Assembly: GCA_039707465.1 (NCBI GenBank)
Contig: CM077643.1
Location: 377,583,919 to 377,647,918 of the forward strand
Reading direction: 5' to 3'
From: Rhabdophis nuchalis
Taxonomy: Eukaryota > Chordata > Lepidosauria > Squamata > Natricidae
Length of the DNA: 64,000 bases
Each line of letters begins with the position of its first letter. Positions within the stretch are counted from its first letter, which is position 1. Under the pieces are notes generated by a model that saw nothing but the letters and a program-made list of their open reading frames with translations, had not been told where the DNA came from and ran no database searches. Shown in pieces: positions 24,758-35,338 of the stretch. A program made the position numbers and the translations under genes.

Positions 24758-25261
24758 CAATGGAGTGACTCAAGAAGGTGTCACCAAGTGATCTGTATGG
24801 GCTCCAAGGCTGGTGCAGCAGGATGGAGAAAAAGAGACACAGATGTTTAATTAAAGTATATCATTATAATTAACGGTGTAATTTCTTCTGACTTTAGCTT
24901 TGGGGAAAGGGCAAAATCATATCTGGCACCATGTCCAAATATTGATATTGCCGTCAGAAGCTGGTAGATAGCAACGTGGTGCTGTTAGTCACAGGGAAGT
25001 CTGAAGAGGTGGGACATGTTTTGCAAATGCAATCTGTAGCTTCCCTGAGGCAGATTGCACTTAAGCACTTTTGCACAATTAGCTAGCTGAGGGTTCCCAA
25101 ATGTGCATATGGGATAAAAGGGAAGGATTGCTATTGTATTGTAGCTGGTGAATCTCTGTGTGCTGCTGGAATTGCTTATATGAATAATCCCTCATTTCAC
25201 CTTCTGTGACCATCCCAGATAACTTTCCGTAAGAACAATCAAAATATCTACAGGCATTAGG

Positions 25262-25620
25262 ATTAGATAGGGATGCAGTGGCTCAGTGGCTAAGATGTTG
25301 AGCTTGTCTGTCAGAAAGGTCGGCAGTTCGGCGGTTCTAATCCCTAGTGCCGCATAACAGAGTGAGCTCCCATTGCTCTTCCCAGCTTCTGCCAACTTAG
25401 CAGTTCAAAAGCATGTAAAAATGCAAGTAGAAATATAAGAACCACCTTTGGTGGGAAGGTAACAGCGTTCCATGCACCTGCAGCATTTAGTCATGCCAGC
25501 CACATGACCACAGAGACGTCTTCGGACAGCGCTGGTTCTTCAGCTTTGAAGTGGAGATGAGCACTGCCCCCTAGAGTCGGGAATAACTAGCAATATGTGC
25601 GAGGGGAACCTTTACCTTTA
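25262..25620 (+). mobile_element. Sauria-type tRNA-derived SINE
   Basis: A tRNA-like head (GGATGCAGTGGCTCAGTGGC, with a GGTTCTAATCCC box B) and a conserved body with ACCACCTTTGGTGGGAAGG, ending AACTAGCAATATGTGCGAGG then CCTTTACCTTTA, the BovB-like tail of this family. Nearly full length. Confidence 0.88.
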
Positions 25621-26379
25621 AGAACAACCACATGAGAGGATTTATTCAAAGAAAAAGGCAGGGTCAAGTAAAGCTTCCTCCCAAAATCCTTCCCCCTGAG
25701 CTGCTTTTCACTTCAAAGATTATTTGAGGGGTCATTTATCTGTATTTGCATAATATATACCATTAGTTGCTCTCTCGCTCTCTTTTTTTTTTGCTGTTCT
25801 GATCTCGTCACTATTCTCCTGTAATGCTTGCTTCCTGCTGTGTTTAGGCTTCTAGTCCTCAAAGGCATAAGGAGGATATGTCAGTGGCAAGAGGATCCCC
25901 TGTGCACACTGTTGTTATCATTCCAGCAATGACGTTTCACACAGAGAAATAACTCTTGCCTGCAACCTTTAGAAACTGCTGGCAAAGAGAATAGAAAATT
26001 AATCATTCTTTGGATATATGGACAGGGAAAAGCTCATTGGGAGAGTATCCGTATCATTTTCAAAAGGTCCTGCTTTCGATCTTCAGTATTTCCAATTAAA
26101 GGGGAGTTGGGGGTGGGAAAGAACTTTCTTTGCCAGAAATCCTGGAGAGTAGCTGTCTGTCAAAGCAGACAATGTAGGCGAGGGGAATCAAATGTCTTTC
26201 CTGAGTGAAGTCAGCTCCCGGTGTCCCTAATTACTTACAATTATGTACCAGTCCATCTTCAAAATGCTTGCCCTTCAACTGGATTTCCACAACACACCAG
26301 ACTAGGCTAAAATGAGCTTTGATAATTTGGCTTAGTATGTTGTGTGAACCTGATGATTGTGTAAGGTCATAATCTAGTT

Positions 26380-26809
26380 CAGTGATGGCAAACCTATGGC
26401 ACGCATGCCAGAAGTGGCACGCAGAGCTCTGTCTCTGGGCATGCCTGCCATCGCCAGCTGCTCTTCGGGGTGCTGGAGTGTTGGAAAATGCCCTGAAAAC
26501 AGCCCACAAAACAGCCCAAAACCCAGGCCATTTTCTGGGCCATTTTCAGGCCGTTTTTCATTCATTTGGGGGTCACTTTTGGGGGCCGAAACAGCCTGGA
26601 AAATGGCCCGAAAAGGGCTCCCAAAACGGCCTGAAAACATCCTGAAAATGGCCTCAAAACTGGCCAAAACTGGCCAAAAAACAAGCATGCGCACTGACCA
26701 GCTAGTCTACGGGTTTCTGGTGCCACGACATGCGCAGGAGCATACATGCAGACACATGTACACACATTCCAGTTTGGACACTAAAAGCTGAAAAGGTTTG
26801 CCATCACTG
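26380..26809. mobile_element. hAT-type element, CAGTGATGGCAAACC family
   Basis: Ends CAGTGATGGCAAACC and GGTTTGCCATCACTG, with a perfect 8-bp duplication ATCTAGTT on both sides. 430 bp. The interior consists of repeated AAAACGGCC/GGCCATTTT units. No transposase. Confidence 0.93.
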
Positions 26810-26919
26810 ATCTAGTTTATTTGCATGTGTCATCTTCTCTGAACAAAGCAATTGTACTTTGGTAATCCAACTTTATTATTTTCCTGGGCTCCAAGATCAC
26901 CACATCTGGGGATTGCAGG

Positions 26920-27476
26920 CAAGAAATTAAAAGACGCTTGCTCCTGGGGAGGAAAGCTATGGTAAATCTAGACAACATGCTGAAAAGCAGAGACATCACA
27001 CTGCCAACAAAATGCATATAGTTAAGGCTATGGTTTTCCCAGTTGCAATGTATGGCTGTGAAAATTGGACCATAAGAAAGGCTGAGCACCAAAGAATTGA
27101 CGCCTTTGAACTATGATGCTGGAGAAGACTCCTGAGAGTCCCTTGGACTGCAAGGCGATCAAGTCAGTCAGTCCTAGAGGAGATCAACCCTGACTGTTCT
27201 TTAGAAGGCCAGATCCTGAAGATGAAACTCAAATACTTTGGCCACCTAATGAGAAGGAAGGACTCACTGGAGAAGAGTCTAATGCTGGGAAAAATTGAGG
27301 GCAAAAGAAGAAGTGGATGACAGAGAATGAGGTGGATGGGGTCACCAAAGCAGTAGGCGTGAGCTTAAATGGACTCCAGAGGATGGTAGAGGACAGAAAG
27401 GTCTGCAGGAACATTGTCCATGTGGTCATGATGTGTCGGACATGGCAACTAGCAACTAACAACAGCAACAAATCCA
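26920..27476 (+). mobile_element. BovB (RTE) LINE 3' fragment
   Basis: Decayed RT C-terminal coding (VKAMVFPVAMYGCENWTIRK-like reading, then a segment like HQRIDAFEL and WRRLLRVPWTARRSSQSVL), followed by the RTE-type end with GTCGGACATGGCAACTAGC and an AACAGCAACAA tail. BovB is known in squamates and has moved horizontally between vertebrates. This copy has stops and is dead. Confidence 0.88.
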
Positions 27477-27613
27477 ACTTTAGAATTTAAGAAATTGGAC
27501 AAAAATTTATGCTGTCTCTCCTATTCTTTCTAGCTATTTCTTCCTACAGGAAACTGATAATGCAGATGATTTGTTTTCTAAGAATCTCACTGTCTTTTCT
27601 GCTTGCTTTCTAG

Positions 27614-27713
27614 ACTCATTGGTATATTCCAGATGGTCCTGCAGAAAGTGGTGGAAGAAGGACAATTGAATGTGACAGACACCTTGATCGATGACAACAA
27701 TGTGTCCATTCAA
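27614..27713 (+). CDS. OTOF: Otoferlin exon (C2A, second half; exon 4 equivalent)
   Basis: A 100-nt exon between a pyrimidine-rich acceptor (ctttctag) and the donor gtaaat. It reads one base completing the previous codon plus 33 codons, starting [10 protein letters not shown] and ending [12 protein letters not shown]. This matches human otoferlin from about residue 77, where the segment starts LIGTFRMVLQ and also contains [10 protein letters not shown]. It forms the last strands of the N-terminal C2A domain, which in otoferlin has short top loops and is reported to bind calcium poorly. Otoferlin is a tail-anchored ferlin of synaptic vesicles in inner hair cells, needed for calcium-triggered exocytosis and vesicle refilling. 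The exon ends in phase 0, matching the phase-0 start of the next exon at 30293. The identification is secure from protein similarity and exon order. Confidence 0.95.
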
Positions 27714-27949
27714 GTAAATATAGTAGTTTTGACCAAGGGGAGGTGGAACCATTTTTATTCTGTCCATGGTCTTCTGAAATGATTGATTGGGTTTTTTTTA
27801 CTCCAACAATGGTGTTTCCATAATACTTAGATAAGCAGTTGTACATCCAGATCAAACTCCAGCCTTTTGCATAGCTTCTTTCACTGCCTATGGATGATAG
27901 ACACTTGTTCCGAGATTGCATTGTTCATGGGAAAGGGGTAAGGAACAAT

Positions 27950-28105
27950 TTAATAGCAATAGAAATAGCATTTATGTTTACATACCACCCCATAACTCGG
28001 TTTACAATGTAAGCATTATTTCCATATTGCCCTCAACAATCTTAGTCCTCACTTTACTGACCACGTAAGGATGGAAGGCTCAGTCAACCTTAAGCCCCAT
28101 CACCT
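27950..28105 (-). mobile_element. tRNA-derived SINE fragment, minus strand
   Basis: The reverse complement matches the SINE at 30498: an AAGGTTGACTGAGCC-like piece, a TTGAGGGCAATATGG piece and a CTATTGCTAT 3' end. Confidence 0.75.
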
Positions 28106-28867
28106 TAAGAGGCCTTTGTGGCTCTTTGAGTGTTTAAGGTTGCCTACCCCTGGTATAGTCCACAGAATTCCATTCCACAAGGTCCCAGCTGTTCAAGGGT
28201 GCAACTTAATGGACTTATTGGAGAACATGAAAGAACAGCATTTGAGGATTGTTGGGTTTAAAAAAAAACAGTGCAAGGTGCTCTCTCTCTCTCTCTCTGT
28301 TCAATCAATATTTAATTTCTCTTTCAGTAAGTATACACAACAGGATGTACAGTAATATAAAAATCTGCTACTTTCTACATTGCGTTATGAAGTTTGCTGC
28401 TGCCTCTAAGTTTCGTTTTGTTTTGTTTTTTGGTCACACTTTGTTTTCAAAGATTGTTTTTACCATGACCTTACATTCACCCAATTTTAGCAATCAGAGC
28501 TTTTTAACCCTGGCTAAAATCACCCAGTGCTCTATGTCAGTATAGAAATGTTTGGGTGAGGTATGTAATTTGCTACCTTATTCAGTAACCATGGGAACCA
28601 CACATATAAAAGGAAAGCAAGTTATGAATCTCCCTTCTATTCCTCCCCCCCCCCCCCCCTCTATTTCTGTTGTAGTTCAGTAGACCTGTGTCTGGATTAG
28701 CCGGACAAAATGGCTGGAAAGTCATTTTGCAAAAATATTTAATCAGTTTTACTGATTTGAAAGAGACTAGAGAGAGGTTGTAAAGCTGTGGATTTGGCTA
28801 TACCTGTTTCACATTTAAAGCATTTTGCTTTACTTTGTTTTCCATTGGAAAAGTATTTTTAATAAAC

Positions 28868-29470
28868 TTTAAAAATTAAAATTAGACATAATTTATTTAC
28901 AAGAAGTTCACATAAAAAACAACATATGAAAGTACTGGAACATCCCAAAATTGGGAAGTTATATACTTCTTTACCACCACAAAACAAGAGGGGAATAGCC
29001 CTATATGTAAAAGAGACAATAAATGCTAAGCAAATTTTTATGGAGGCAGAAGGGAGAATTTTGATGATGGAGATAATGATGAATAATAAACCGATAGCAA
29101 TCTAGGCACCAAATTCTAATCCAGAGGACTTTTATGGAAAGCTCCATAAAAATATATAATAGAATTGGAATGTGAAAGTGTATGTATTCTAGGAGACTTC
29201 AATGCAATTACAGATGTGGAAATGGACTATAAAACTAGAAAGGTAAATAAAAAAACAAGGAAGACACTTCCAAAGGCCGTTTTTTAGAATGATAGAAGAA
29301 CTAGTTATCCAAGACGCATGACGAGAGATACACCCCAAGGAAAATCAATATTTATTTTATTCAAATAGGCCCATGTCTTGGTCAAGAATAGATGTGATAT
29401 GGATGACAGTGGAAATAAAAGCTAATGTGCAAAACATAAGTATAGAAATAAGTAATTGGGCGGATTATAA
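28868..29470 (+). pseudogene. Decayed L1 endonuclease fragment
   Basis: Reads like an L1 ORF2 N-terminus: RGIALYVKETINAKQIF, VCILGDFNAITD, PMSWSRIDVIW and ISNWADYNP. A stop after KPIAI and other breaks show it is dead. GDFN and the SRID stretch identify the APE endonuclease of the L1 type. This is the only L1 piece I saw. Confidence 0.8.
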
Positions 29471-29735
29471 TCCGTTTTCCATTGCTTTCTGTCACTGTGG
29501 AACCTGAACGTATCACCCCCATCATTGGTGCATCTCTGAGGAAGAGTTGCAATGGAGCTTGCAATTTTAAGCTTTTATTTTGATGGCAGCGGAAGCCTTT
29601 GGTGCTTTTGCTGACATGACCCAAGAGCAACTAAGAGACCATGATAGCAAATCACCCATTAAAATACTGCTTGCTCCTTAGAGAGTAAAGCTTCTGAATG
29701 AGAAATATATGGCACCAATGAACCTCTATTTAGAT

Positions 29736-29962
29736 CAGGGGTAGTCAACCTTTTTATAACTACCGCCCACTTTTATATTTCTGTTAGTAGTAAAATTTTC
29801 TAACTGCCTACCGGTTCCACAGGAACGGTGATTTATAAAGTAGGGAAGTCAATTAAATTTAAAAAAAGGAAAGTGCTTCAGTATTGGACAAAACCCCTAC
29901 CGCCCACCATGAAAGCTGGAACGCCCACTAGTGGGCGGTAGGGACCAGGTTGACTACCACTG
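29736..29962. mobile_element. hAT-type MITE, CAGGGGTAGTCAACC termini
   Basis: 227 bp with ends CAGGGGTAGTCAACC and GGTTGACTACCACTG and a perfect duplication ATTTAGAT. The subterminal ACCGCCCAC and GTGGGCGGT are also inverted. Confidence 0.93.
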
Positions 29963-30292
29963 ATTTAGATTAACCCATGCCGCAATAGGCAGGCTGACAT
30001 CAGTGATGATCGACAGTGCAAAGCAGAGATGAGGACCAATTTGACTTCCATTCAGAAGTGCTGCCATCACTTGGTCAATTTAAATTTGACATAGGGTGCT
30101 CTGTTTGTCAAGGAAAATATCCACTTAGTAATACTTTCTGTGTTTGAGTCCATGAACTTCTGCAGGGCAGCAATGTTTTACCTGCTTTTTTGGAATACCA
30201 AAGGAATGGGGCCATCCTTGCCCCAGGGGAAAATCATTTGCAAAGGACAAGGAGGTTCATAACTGTGTGCCTGTGATTTGTTTTTCTTTCAG

Positions 30293-30474
30293 ACCAGTGT
30301 TTCCATTGAGATTCGGTACCAGGCCATGGACGGCAGCGTTGGGGCTTGGAATGATGATGAATTCTCAGAGAGTCCCAGGCTCCATCCAGATGGTGACCCC
30401 TATGAAACTGATGTCCTGCTTCCCAGCTACAGGCAGTCAAGCAAGACCAGCACTGCAGAGAAAGCCTTCCGGAG
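30293..30474 (+). CDS. OTOF: Otoferlin exon (end of C2A and start of linker; exon 5 equivalent)
   Basis: A 182-nt exon after the acceptor tttctttcag and before the donor gtaagg. It encodes 60 full codons plus two bases (phase 2). The start TSVSIEIRYQAMDGSVG aligns with TSLCVEVRYQATDGTVG of human otoferlin and ends the C2A beta sandwich. The following roughly 35 residues are an acidic, Ser/Pro-containing linker that keeps the same length as human (61 residues to the second Arg) although the sequence has diverged. The end AEKAFR plus a split Arg codon corresponds to human GEKSFRR. The phase-2 end fits the exon at 60094 directly and also every candidate cassette exon in the large intron that follows. 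Confidence 0.95.
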
Positions 30475-30497
30475 GTAAGGCTTTCTAATCACTTCCT

Positions 30498-30715
30498 CAG
30501 TGGTGCAGTGGTTAGAGTGCAGTATTGCAGGCTATTTCTGCTGACTGCAGGCTGCCTGCAATTTGGCAGATTGAATCTCATCAGGCTCAAGGTTGACTCC
30601 TTCCAAAGTGGGCAAAATGAGGATCCAAATTGTTGGGGGCAATATGGTGACTCTTACAGAGGGCTGTAAAGCACTATAAAGTGGTATATAATTCTAAGTG
30701 CTATTGCTATTTTCT
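30498..30715 (+). mobile_element. tRNA-derived SINE
   Basis: Begins CAGTGGTGCAGTGGTTAGAG (tRNA-like box A) and has a TTGAATCTCATCAGG box-B region, GGCAAAATGAGGATCC and TTGTTGGGGGCAATATG, ending CTAAGTGCTATTGCTATT. Confidence 0.85.
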
Positions 30716-31271
30716 AATGTCAAACCTATGATAGAAATGCTCTTGTGAAGGTCCTGGGTGCTCTCTGAGCTTGGTAGTTTGCTTGAAGACATTTTGTTAC
30801 CTAGTTGGGTAACGAAATGTCTGCAAGCCAACAACCAAAATCAGAGAATACCCAAGACTCCACAGTACAATCCTGAGCTACAGATATTCTGTTCCATTGA
30901 AAAATGCACATCCCAGAACTGTGACCTATATCTGCTAATCCTGCCAATTACTAATTTACCTGATTTCAGATTGTCTGTTCAACGTCAGACTAACTGCTCC
31001 CCAAAACTGAATCACTGGGGATATAGCATGAAAATATATTGCTCCAGCATAGACTCTCCTGCTTCTGAACAGCTTAGATGTTGATGCTCCTGGTGATGGT
31101 CTCATGAAAACAATTGATCTTGGAATCTTAAGAGTACAAATTAGGGGTGAAATTAACTTACCTTTGATACCGGTTCACAAATGTGAGCATACATTTAGAA
31201 AGCATGAGAATGTTTCCAAAGAAACTTCTAGCAAAATGAGCTGCAGTGGCTTAGAATGCAGTACTGTAGGC

Positions 31272-31454
31272 CAGGGGTCCCCAACCTTTTTTGCACCAGG
31301 GACCGGTTTCATTTTAAAGAAAATTCTGCGGACCGGCTGTGTGGCTCAGCAGTCATGTGACTGGGTGGGCGTGGCCAACTTGGAAAATGTGAAACTCACT
31401 TAGCAATGATCTTGGTTAGCAACCAAACTTTTGGCCTCAACTGTGGTCATAATT

Positions 31455-31529
<75 letters not shown>

Positions 31530-32455
31530 CTCTCTCTCTCTCTTTCTTTCTCTTTCTTTGTCTCTGTCTCTCTTTTTTTCTCTCGCTATTTCTTTCTTTC
31601 TCTTTCTCTCTCTTTCCCTTTCTCTCTTTATTTCTTTCTCTTTCTTTCTTTTTCTCTTTCCCTCTTTCTCTCTTTTTCTTTCTCTCTCTTTCTCTCTTTC
31701 TGTATCTTTTTCTGTCTCTTTTTTTCCTTTCTGTCTCTTTCTCTCTGTCTGTCTTTCTCTCTCTCCCACTTTCTTTTTCTTTCTTTTTCTTTCTCTCTGT
31801 CTCTCTCCTTCATCCGCCCATCTCTGTCACTCTGTGTGCGTGTGTCTCACTCAATCACTCATTCTGTGTCTCTGTCTATCTTTCTCTCCCTCCCTCCCTC
31901 TCTCTGTCTCTCTATGTGTGTCTGTCGTCATCATCCCCCCCCCAGCCTCCACAGCCCGCCTGCCGCGCTTAGTCGCTCGTTTGCTCAGTCAGGCTCCGTG
32001 GCTGGGTAGGAGCCGGGCTGGAGAGGAGGAGGAGGGAGGAGGGGGCAGCCCATTGGGCAGAGCGCGCGGGAGAACGCAGGAGGATGGTGGGGGCTCTTCC
32101 TCCACCCTCATCGATGGAGGGACTCCTGTGCGCCGCCGGAGCAACCCTCCCTACGGCCACCAGTTCCCTCCCCCGCCCACGGAGCCTCCGCAGCCCCTGG
32201 AAGAAAACGAGTGGCCGGCATGCCAGCAGGGGAGGGAATCGGTGGCCGGTCTGGCGGCGCCCAGGAGTCCCTCCGTCGAAGAGGGTGGAGAAAGAGCCAC
32301 ACTCCAACGGTGCGATCAGCCGCGCCTGTGTTCTCCCGCGCGCTCTGCTCAGGAGGGTGCCCCCTCCTCTCTCCTCCTCCTCTCCAGCCCTGCGGCCCGG
32401 CTCCCATCCAGCCATGGACCGGCACTGGTCCACGGCCCGGGGGTTGGGGACCCTG
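31272..32455. mobile_element. 1184-bp hAT-type element with TTTC array and fold-back
   Basis: Ends CAGGGGTCCCCAACC and GGTTGGGGACCCTG, flanked by a perfect 8-bp duplication CTGTAGGC (31264-31271 and 32456-32463). Both ends carry GGGACCGG/CACGGCC-type subterminal motifs. The interior holds a roughly 490-bp pyrimidine tract that starts as pure TTTC (31451-31530), then a GC-rich fold-back (about 31995-32195 pairs with 32215-32410). Long frames here are low-complexity artefacts. No transposase. Confidence 0.92.
31451..31935. repeat. (TTTC)n and degenerate CT tract
   Basis: About 20 pure TTTC units grading into a CT-only tract of nearly 500 bp, inside the hAT-type element. Confidence 0.95.
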
Positions 32456-33906
32456 CTGTAGGCTACCTCTGCTGACTGCCAGCTGCCTGTAATTTGGCAA
32501 TTCAAATCCCACAAGGCTCAAGGCCAACTCAGCCTTCCCTCCTTCTGAGGTGGGTAAAATGAGGACCCAGATTGTTGGGGGCAATATGCTGACTCTGTAA
32601 ACCACTGAGAGAGGGCTATACAAGCAGTGTGAAGTGAAATATAAATCTAAGTGCTATTGCTATTGCTATAATCTTTGTGTCTTAGAGCATCTAACCTAAA
32701 TGTTGGAACTGCATTCATGGAAGAGGCCTAAATTTTGAGCTTCAACATCATTGGATTTTGGATTGACCCTTTTGCAGTTTCCCCAAGATACCTGTTGCCA
32801 GTATGTTTCAATCTGCCCCAAGTTCAATACAACCCAAAATATCCTTCTTAGCTGCTTATCCATGTCATGCACCTTTAATATATAGCCATGTAAGCTCATA
32901 TGACCCTGGAAATTATCTTCAGATAATGCTGGCTACCTCAACCAAGAAACAGAGATAAACGCTGTGCCCTAGAGTTGGGCACGACTAATAGGGAAACCTG
33001 GTATTAGTGTTGCCAGTTTTCAATCCTTTTGGGTATATTCTCTCCATCTGTTTTGCAAATAGGAGCAGCTTGCATAGCATAGCAAAGATCTCTCTTGGGC
33101 CAGGCAAAATATAGAAAAAGCCAATTTGCTGTATGAAATGGCTTTGAACTGTCTAATTGGAGCTGTAGATCAACTACCCAGATCAATATGTAACCGTTTT
33201 GTTGCTGGGCAGAAACATGATGCTTAGTGTTAACAAGCATAATGCGCCCCTGTGTGTGTGTTGACAGCCTCATTTAGGAGATCCAGATATATGTTTGATT
33301 CCTTCCAAACCCTGACAAGAAAAAACTGGGAGCAGTTATTCAGAAGAAAAAGCAGCATCCATCAGGTTCAAACTTTACTAAGCTACCTAAAGAGAAACTA
33401 CAGAGCAATTTTAAAGGCAAGAGAAGGCATACGATAAATAGCTCAGAAGGTAATTGCACAGTGCTTGGAAACCATTTCTCAGAATGATCTGTCAGATCAT
33501 GGGCATTAGTATGAATTTGCTCCATCTATGGCTGTTCTGTAGTTATTTGGGTGACATTTACCACGTGCCAGCAGACTGCAAATTTTGAGCTTTTCATTAG
33601 ATGCCAAAAAATAATGGGTCAGGCAGCATAAGAAATCAGAAGCCGTTCCTGCAGCCAAAATAGCTCACTAAAATCGTAGAGACTGTCAGAAGTAACAAAC
33701 CCAGAGAGAAGAATAATCAAATATGTGGTTTTAGTCCCCCAACTCATTTGGTAGAAAATACTTCTTATTTCTTTGTTACCGCATTATGTTTTATTTTTTT
33801 TTGTTACCATTTATTTTAAAAATCCTTTCGCTTGTAGAGAAATGAGGTTTTATGTAATTATAAAGCATTTTACTATTAGAAATGGTAAAAATTGAGTTGA
33901 CCTTGT

Positions 33907-34150
33907 GTAGGCATCCCCAACCCCTGGGCTGCAACCACTGCTGGGCCATGGCCTATTTGCAACCAGGCCATGGGAGCGGTGGGCCAGCGTGCATGCGCCG
34001 TGCAGGCGTGCACATACGTGGCAGCCTGCCGGTTGCGCAAGTTGAGCTGCACACGGTCATGCATGCCAGCCTGTCACTCTCATGGTCCAGTTCTCCTCTC
34101 CCCCTACTTCCTTCTGCTGGGCCACCAAGTCGCAAGGTTGGGGACTGCTG
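33907..34150. mobile_element. hAT-type MITE, degenerate ends
   Basis: Starts near AGGCATCCCCAACCCCTGGG and ends CAAGGTTGGGGACTGCTG. The interior has GGGCCATGGCC and CAGGCCATGGGAGCGGTG. The target duplication is not clear. Confidence 0.6.
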
Positions 34151-35251
34151 ACCTAGAGGTTACGCTTGGCTAGTAAAACCATAAAACATCCAAATGAAAT
34201 TTCAGGATTGGACATGATTCAAAGGAACAAGTTTATTGGTTTTTTAAATAATAATAACAATGATGTTCCAAAATGTAGGATTTGAACAGCATAACATTTC
34301 TAACAGAATCTGAGTGAAAAATGTTTTCTTTAGAAAAAGAAAAGAAAAGAGTCTACTAATGTAATATTGTTTGTTTTTCAAGAAACGACCCTTTAGTGAG
34401 AAGTTGCTTTCGAAGCTCAGATCTTCCCTCTTGTTCTTGCAGTTTCTGAATCTATGAAGCAAAACACACAGAACCTCCTACACCCCATGAAAAGTGTCAT
34501 GGAAACCTCTGTTATTTTAGACAATAAATGAAACAACTATTTAGCCATTCTCCAAATAATCTCTTAACTTTATTGCAAACATATTCATCTCTTGATAAAC
34601 CGACATTGGAAGATTTTCTCCTCATCCCCTCACCCCCACATTTTATTTTATTTTTTTCATTTCTTATCCATTGAATGAAAATGTATTTGTCAATTTTGGC
34701 TCGCTGCATTAAGGGTTTCTCCAGATGTTAGCTATTGATTGTGCAGCTAGAATGAATCTATAACGAATTAGTTTTGAAGTTGATGCCCTCTAGCGTCCAT
34801 GTGGCATAAAACAAGGGACTGATATGTTTAAGAAAGAGCTGTAAACTGCATTACTGTAAGAAAAGCAGTAACAAGATAAACTCACTGGATGGGAAAGTGT
34901 TAAGCATCTCATTCATCTGTGTTGGTGAGTTTACACATGCGTACAATGACAGACATGCAGTATTCTGCAGCGTACACTGGAAATGCATCTGAGTGCTCTA
35001 TTGATGAGACATTCATTATAGTTTGTTCAGAGGGGGCACTCAATGTATCAGTGATGCATCATTAACTTACATTATGCCTTCTCACCCTTAACCCATTCAT
35101 GGGGAATTTGCCCAGCCATGCTATTCATCTATCCAATTCATTTATCATTTATCCTAGAATTGCTGTTCCTGCTCTCAGCATCAATCCTTGGTGCCTTAAA
35201 AAAAAATCCATAATATACAAACAGTTCTTGTATTGACCCTCATTATTCTAG

Positions 35252-35338
35252 GCAAGAAGATGATGAATTGTATTACCATAGTGATGATGAACTGCTGGGT
35301 GAGGGAGATACCATCAGCCAAGGGTCTTTGAATGCCAG
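35252..35338 (+). CDS. OTOF: Probable otoferlin cassette exon, 87 nt, acidic
   Basis: A segment flanked by an acceptor (cattattctag) and a donor (gtagga). It is 87 nt, a multiple of three. Entered in phase 2 from the exon ending at 30474 it is fully open and ends again in phase 2, so including or skipping it keeps the frame. It encodes 29 residues starting RQEDDELYYHSDDELLGEGD and continuing with a Ser/Thr/Asn-rich end (TISQGSLNA). The acidic DDEL repeats and balanced codon use look coding, unlike the neighbouring intron. It would lengthen the C2A-C2B linker with a strongly negative stretch. From memory, mammalian OTOF has an alternatively used exon 6 at this position; whether this is its equivalent I cannot check. 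The alternative is a chance open segment, which I think unlikely. Confidence 0.72.

Larger units (their letters stand above)
1..27613 (+). other. OTOF: Probable OTOF intron 3 (3' part)
   Basis: The first otoferlin exon found starts at 27614 and begins at the codon equivalent to about residue 77 of human otoferlin, so exons 1-3 should lie to the left. I looked by eye for the exon-2 and exon-3 coding stretches and did not find them here. Repeats are listed separately. The stretches 2790-3410, 3840-5395, 5690-6140, 6320-7140, 7480-7970, 8870-9480, 9715-10500, 11350-11735, 14770-16600, 16790-17460, 18980-19450, 19600-20220, 21870-22800, 23410-24430, 24770-25255 and 25630-26370 hold nothing I can name beyond low-complexity DNA and degenerate repeat scraps. 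Confidence 0.6.
27714..30292 (+). other. OTOF: OTOF intron between C2A exons
   Basis: A phase-0 intron of 2.6 kb. It contains a reversed SINE (27950-28105), a decayed L1 endonuclease fragment (28868-29470) and a hAT-type element (29736-29962). The interval 28110-28860 shows a CT run and a C run (about 28643-28660) but no recognisable element. Confidence 0.85.
31243..32675 (+). mobile_element. tRNA-derived SINE split by a hAT-type insertion
   Basis: The SINE head is at 31243-31271 and the body resumes at 32456 (CTGTAGGCTACCTCTGCTGA) and runs to about 32675. It is the same family as 30498-30715. The gap is exactly the element at 31272-32455 plus its 8-bp duplication. Confidence 0.88.

Noticed and set aside
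25258..25330. tRNA gene-like sequence (GCAGTGGCTCAGTGGCTAAG and GGTTC box)
   Set aside because: It is the tRNA-derived head of a Sauria-type SINE, with a long SINE body and tail behind it; similar heads at 42715, 51045 and 63955.
27121..27300. Possible host exon in the BovB region
   Set aside because: The reading is RTE-type reverse transcriptase C-terminal sequence with stops, not a ferlin.
31406..32514. Open frames of 180-305 codons on both strands
   Set aside because: Low-complexity Ser/Phe/Leu or Arg/Lys/Glu translations of the TTTC/CT tract and GC-rich fold-back in a hAT-type element.
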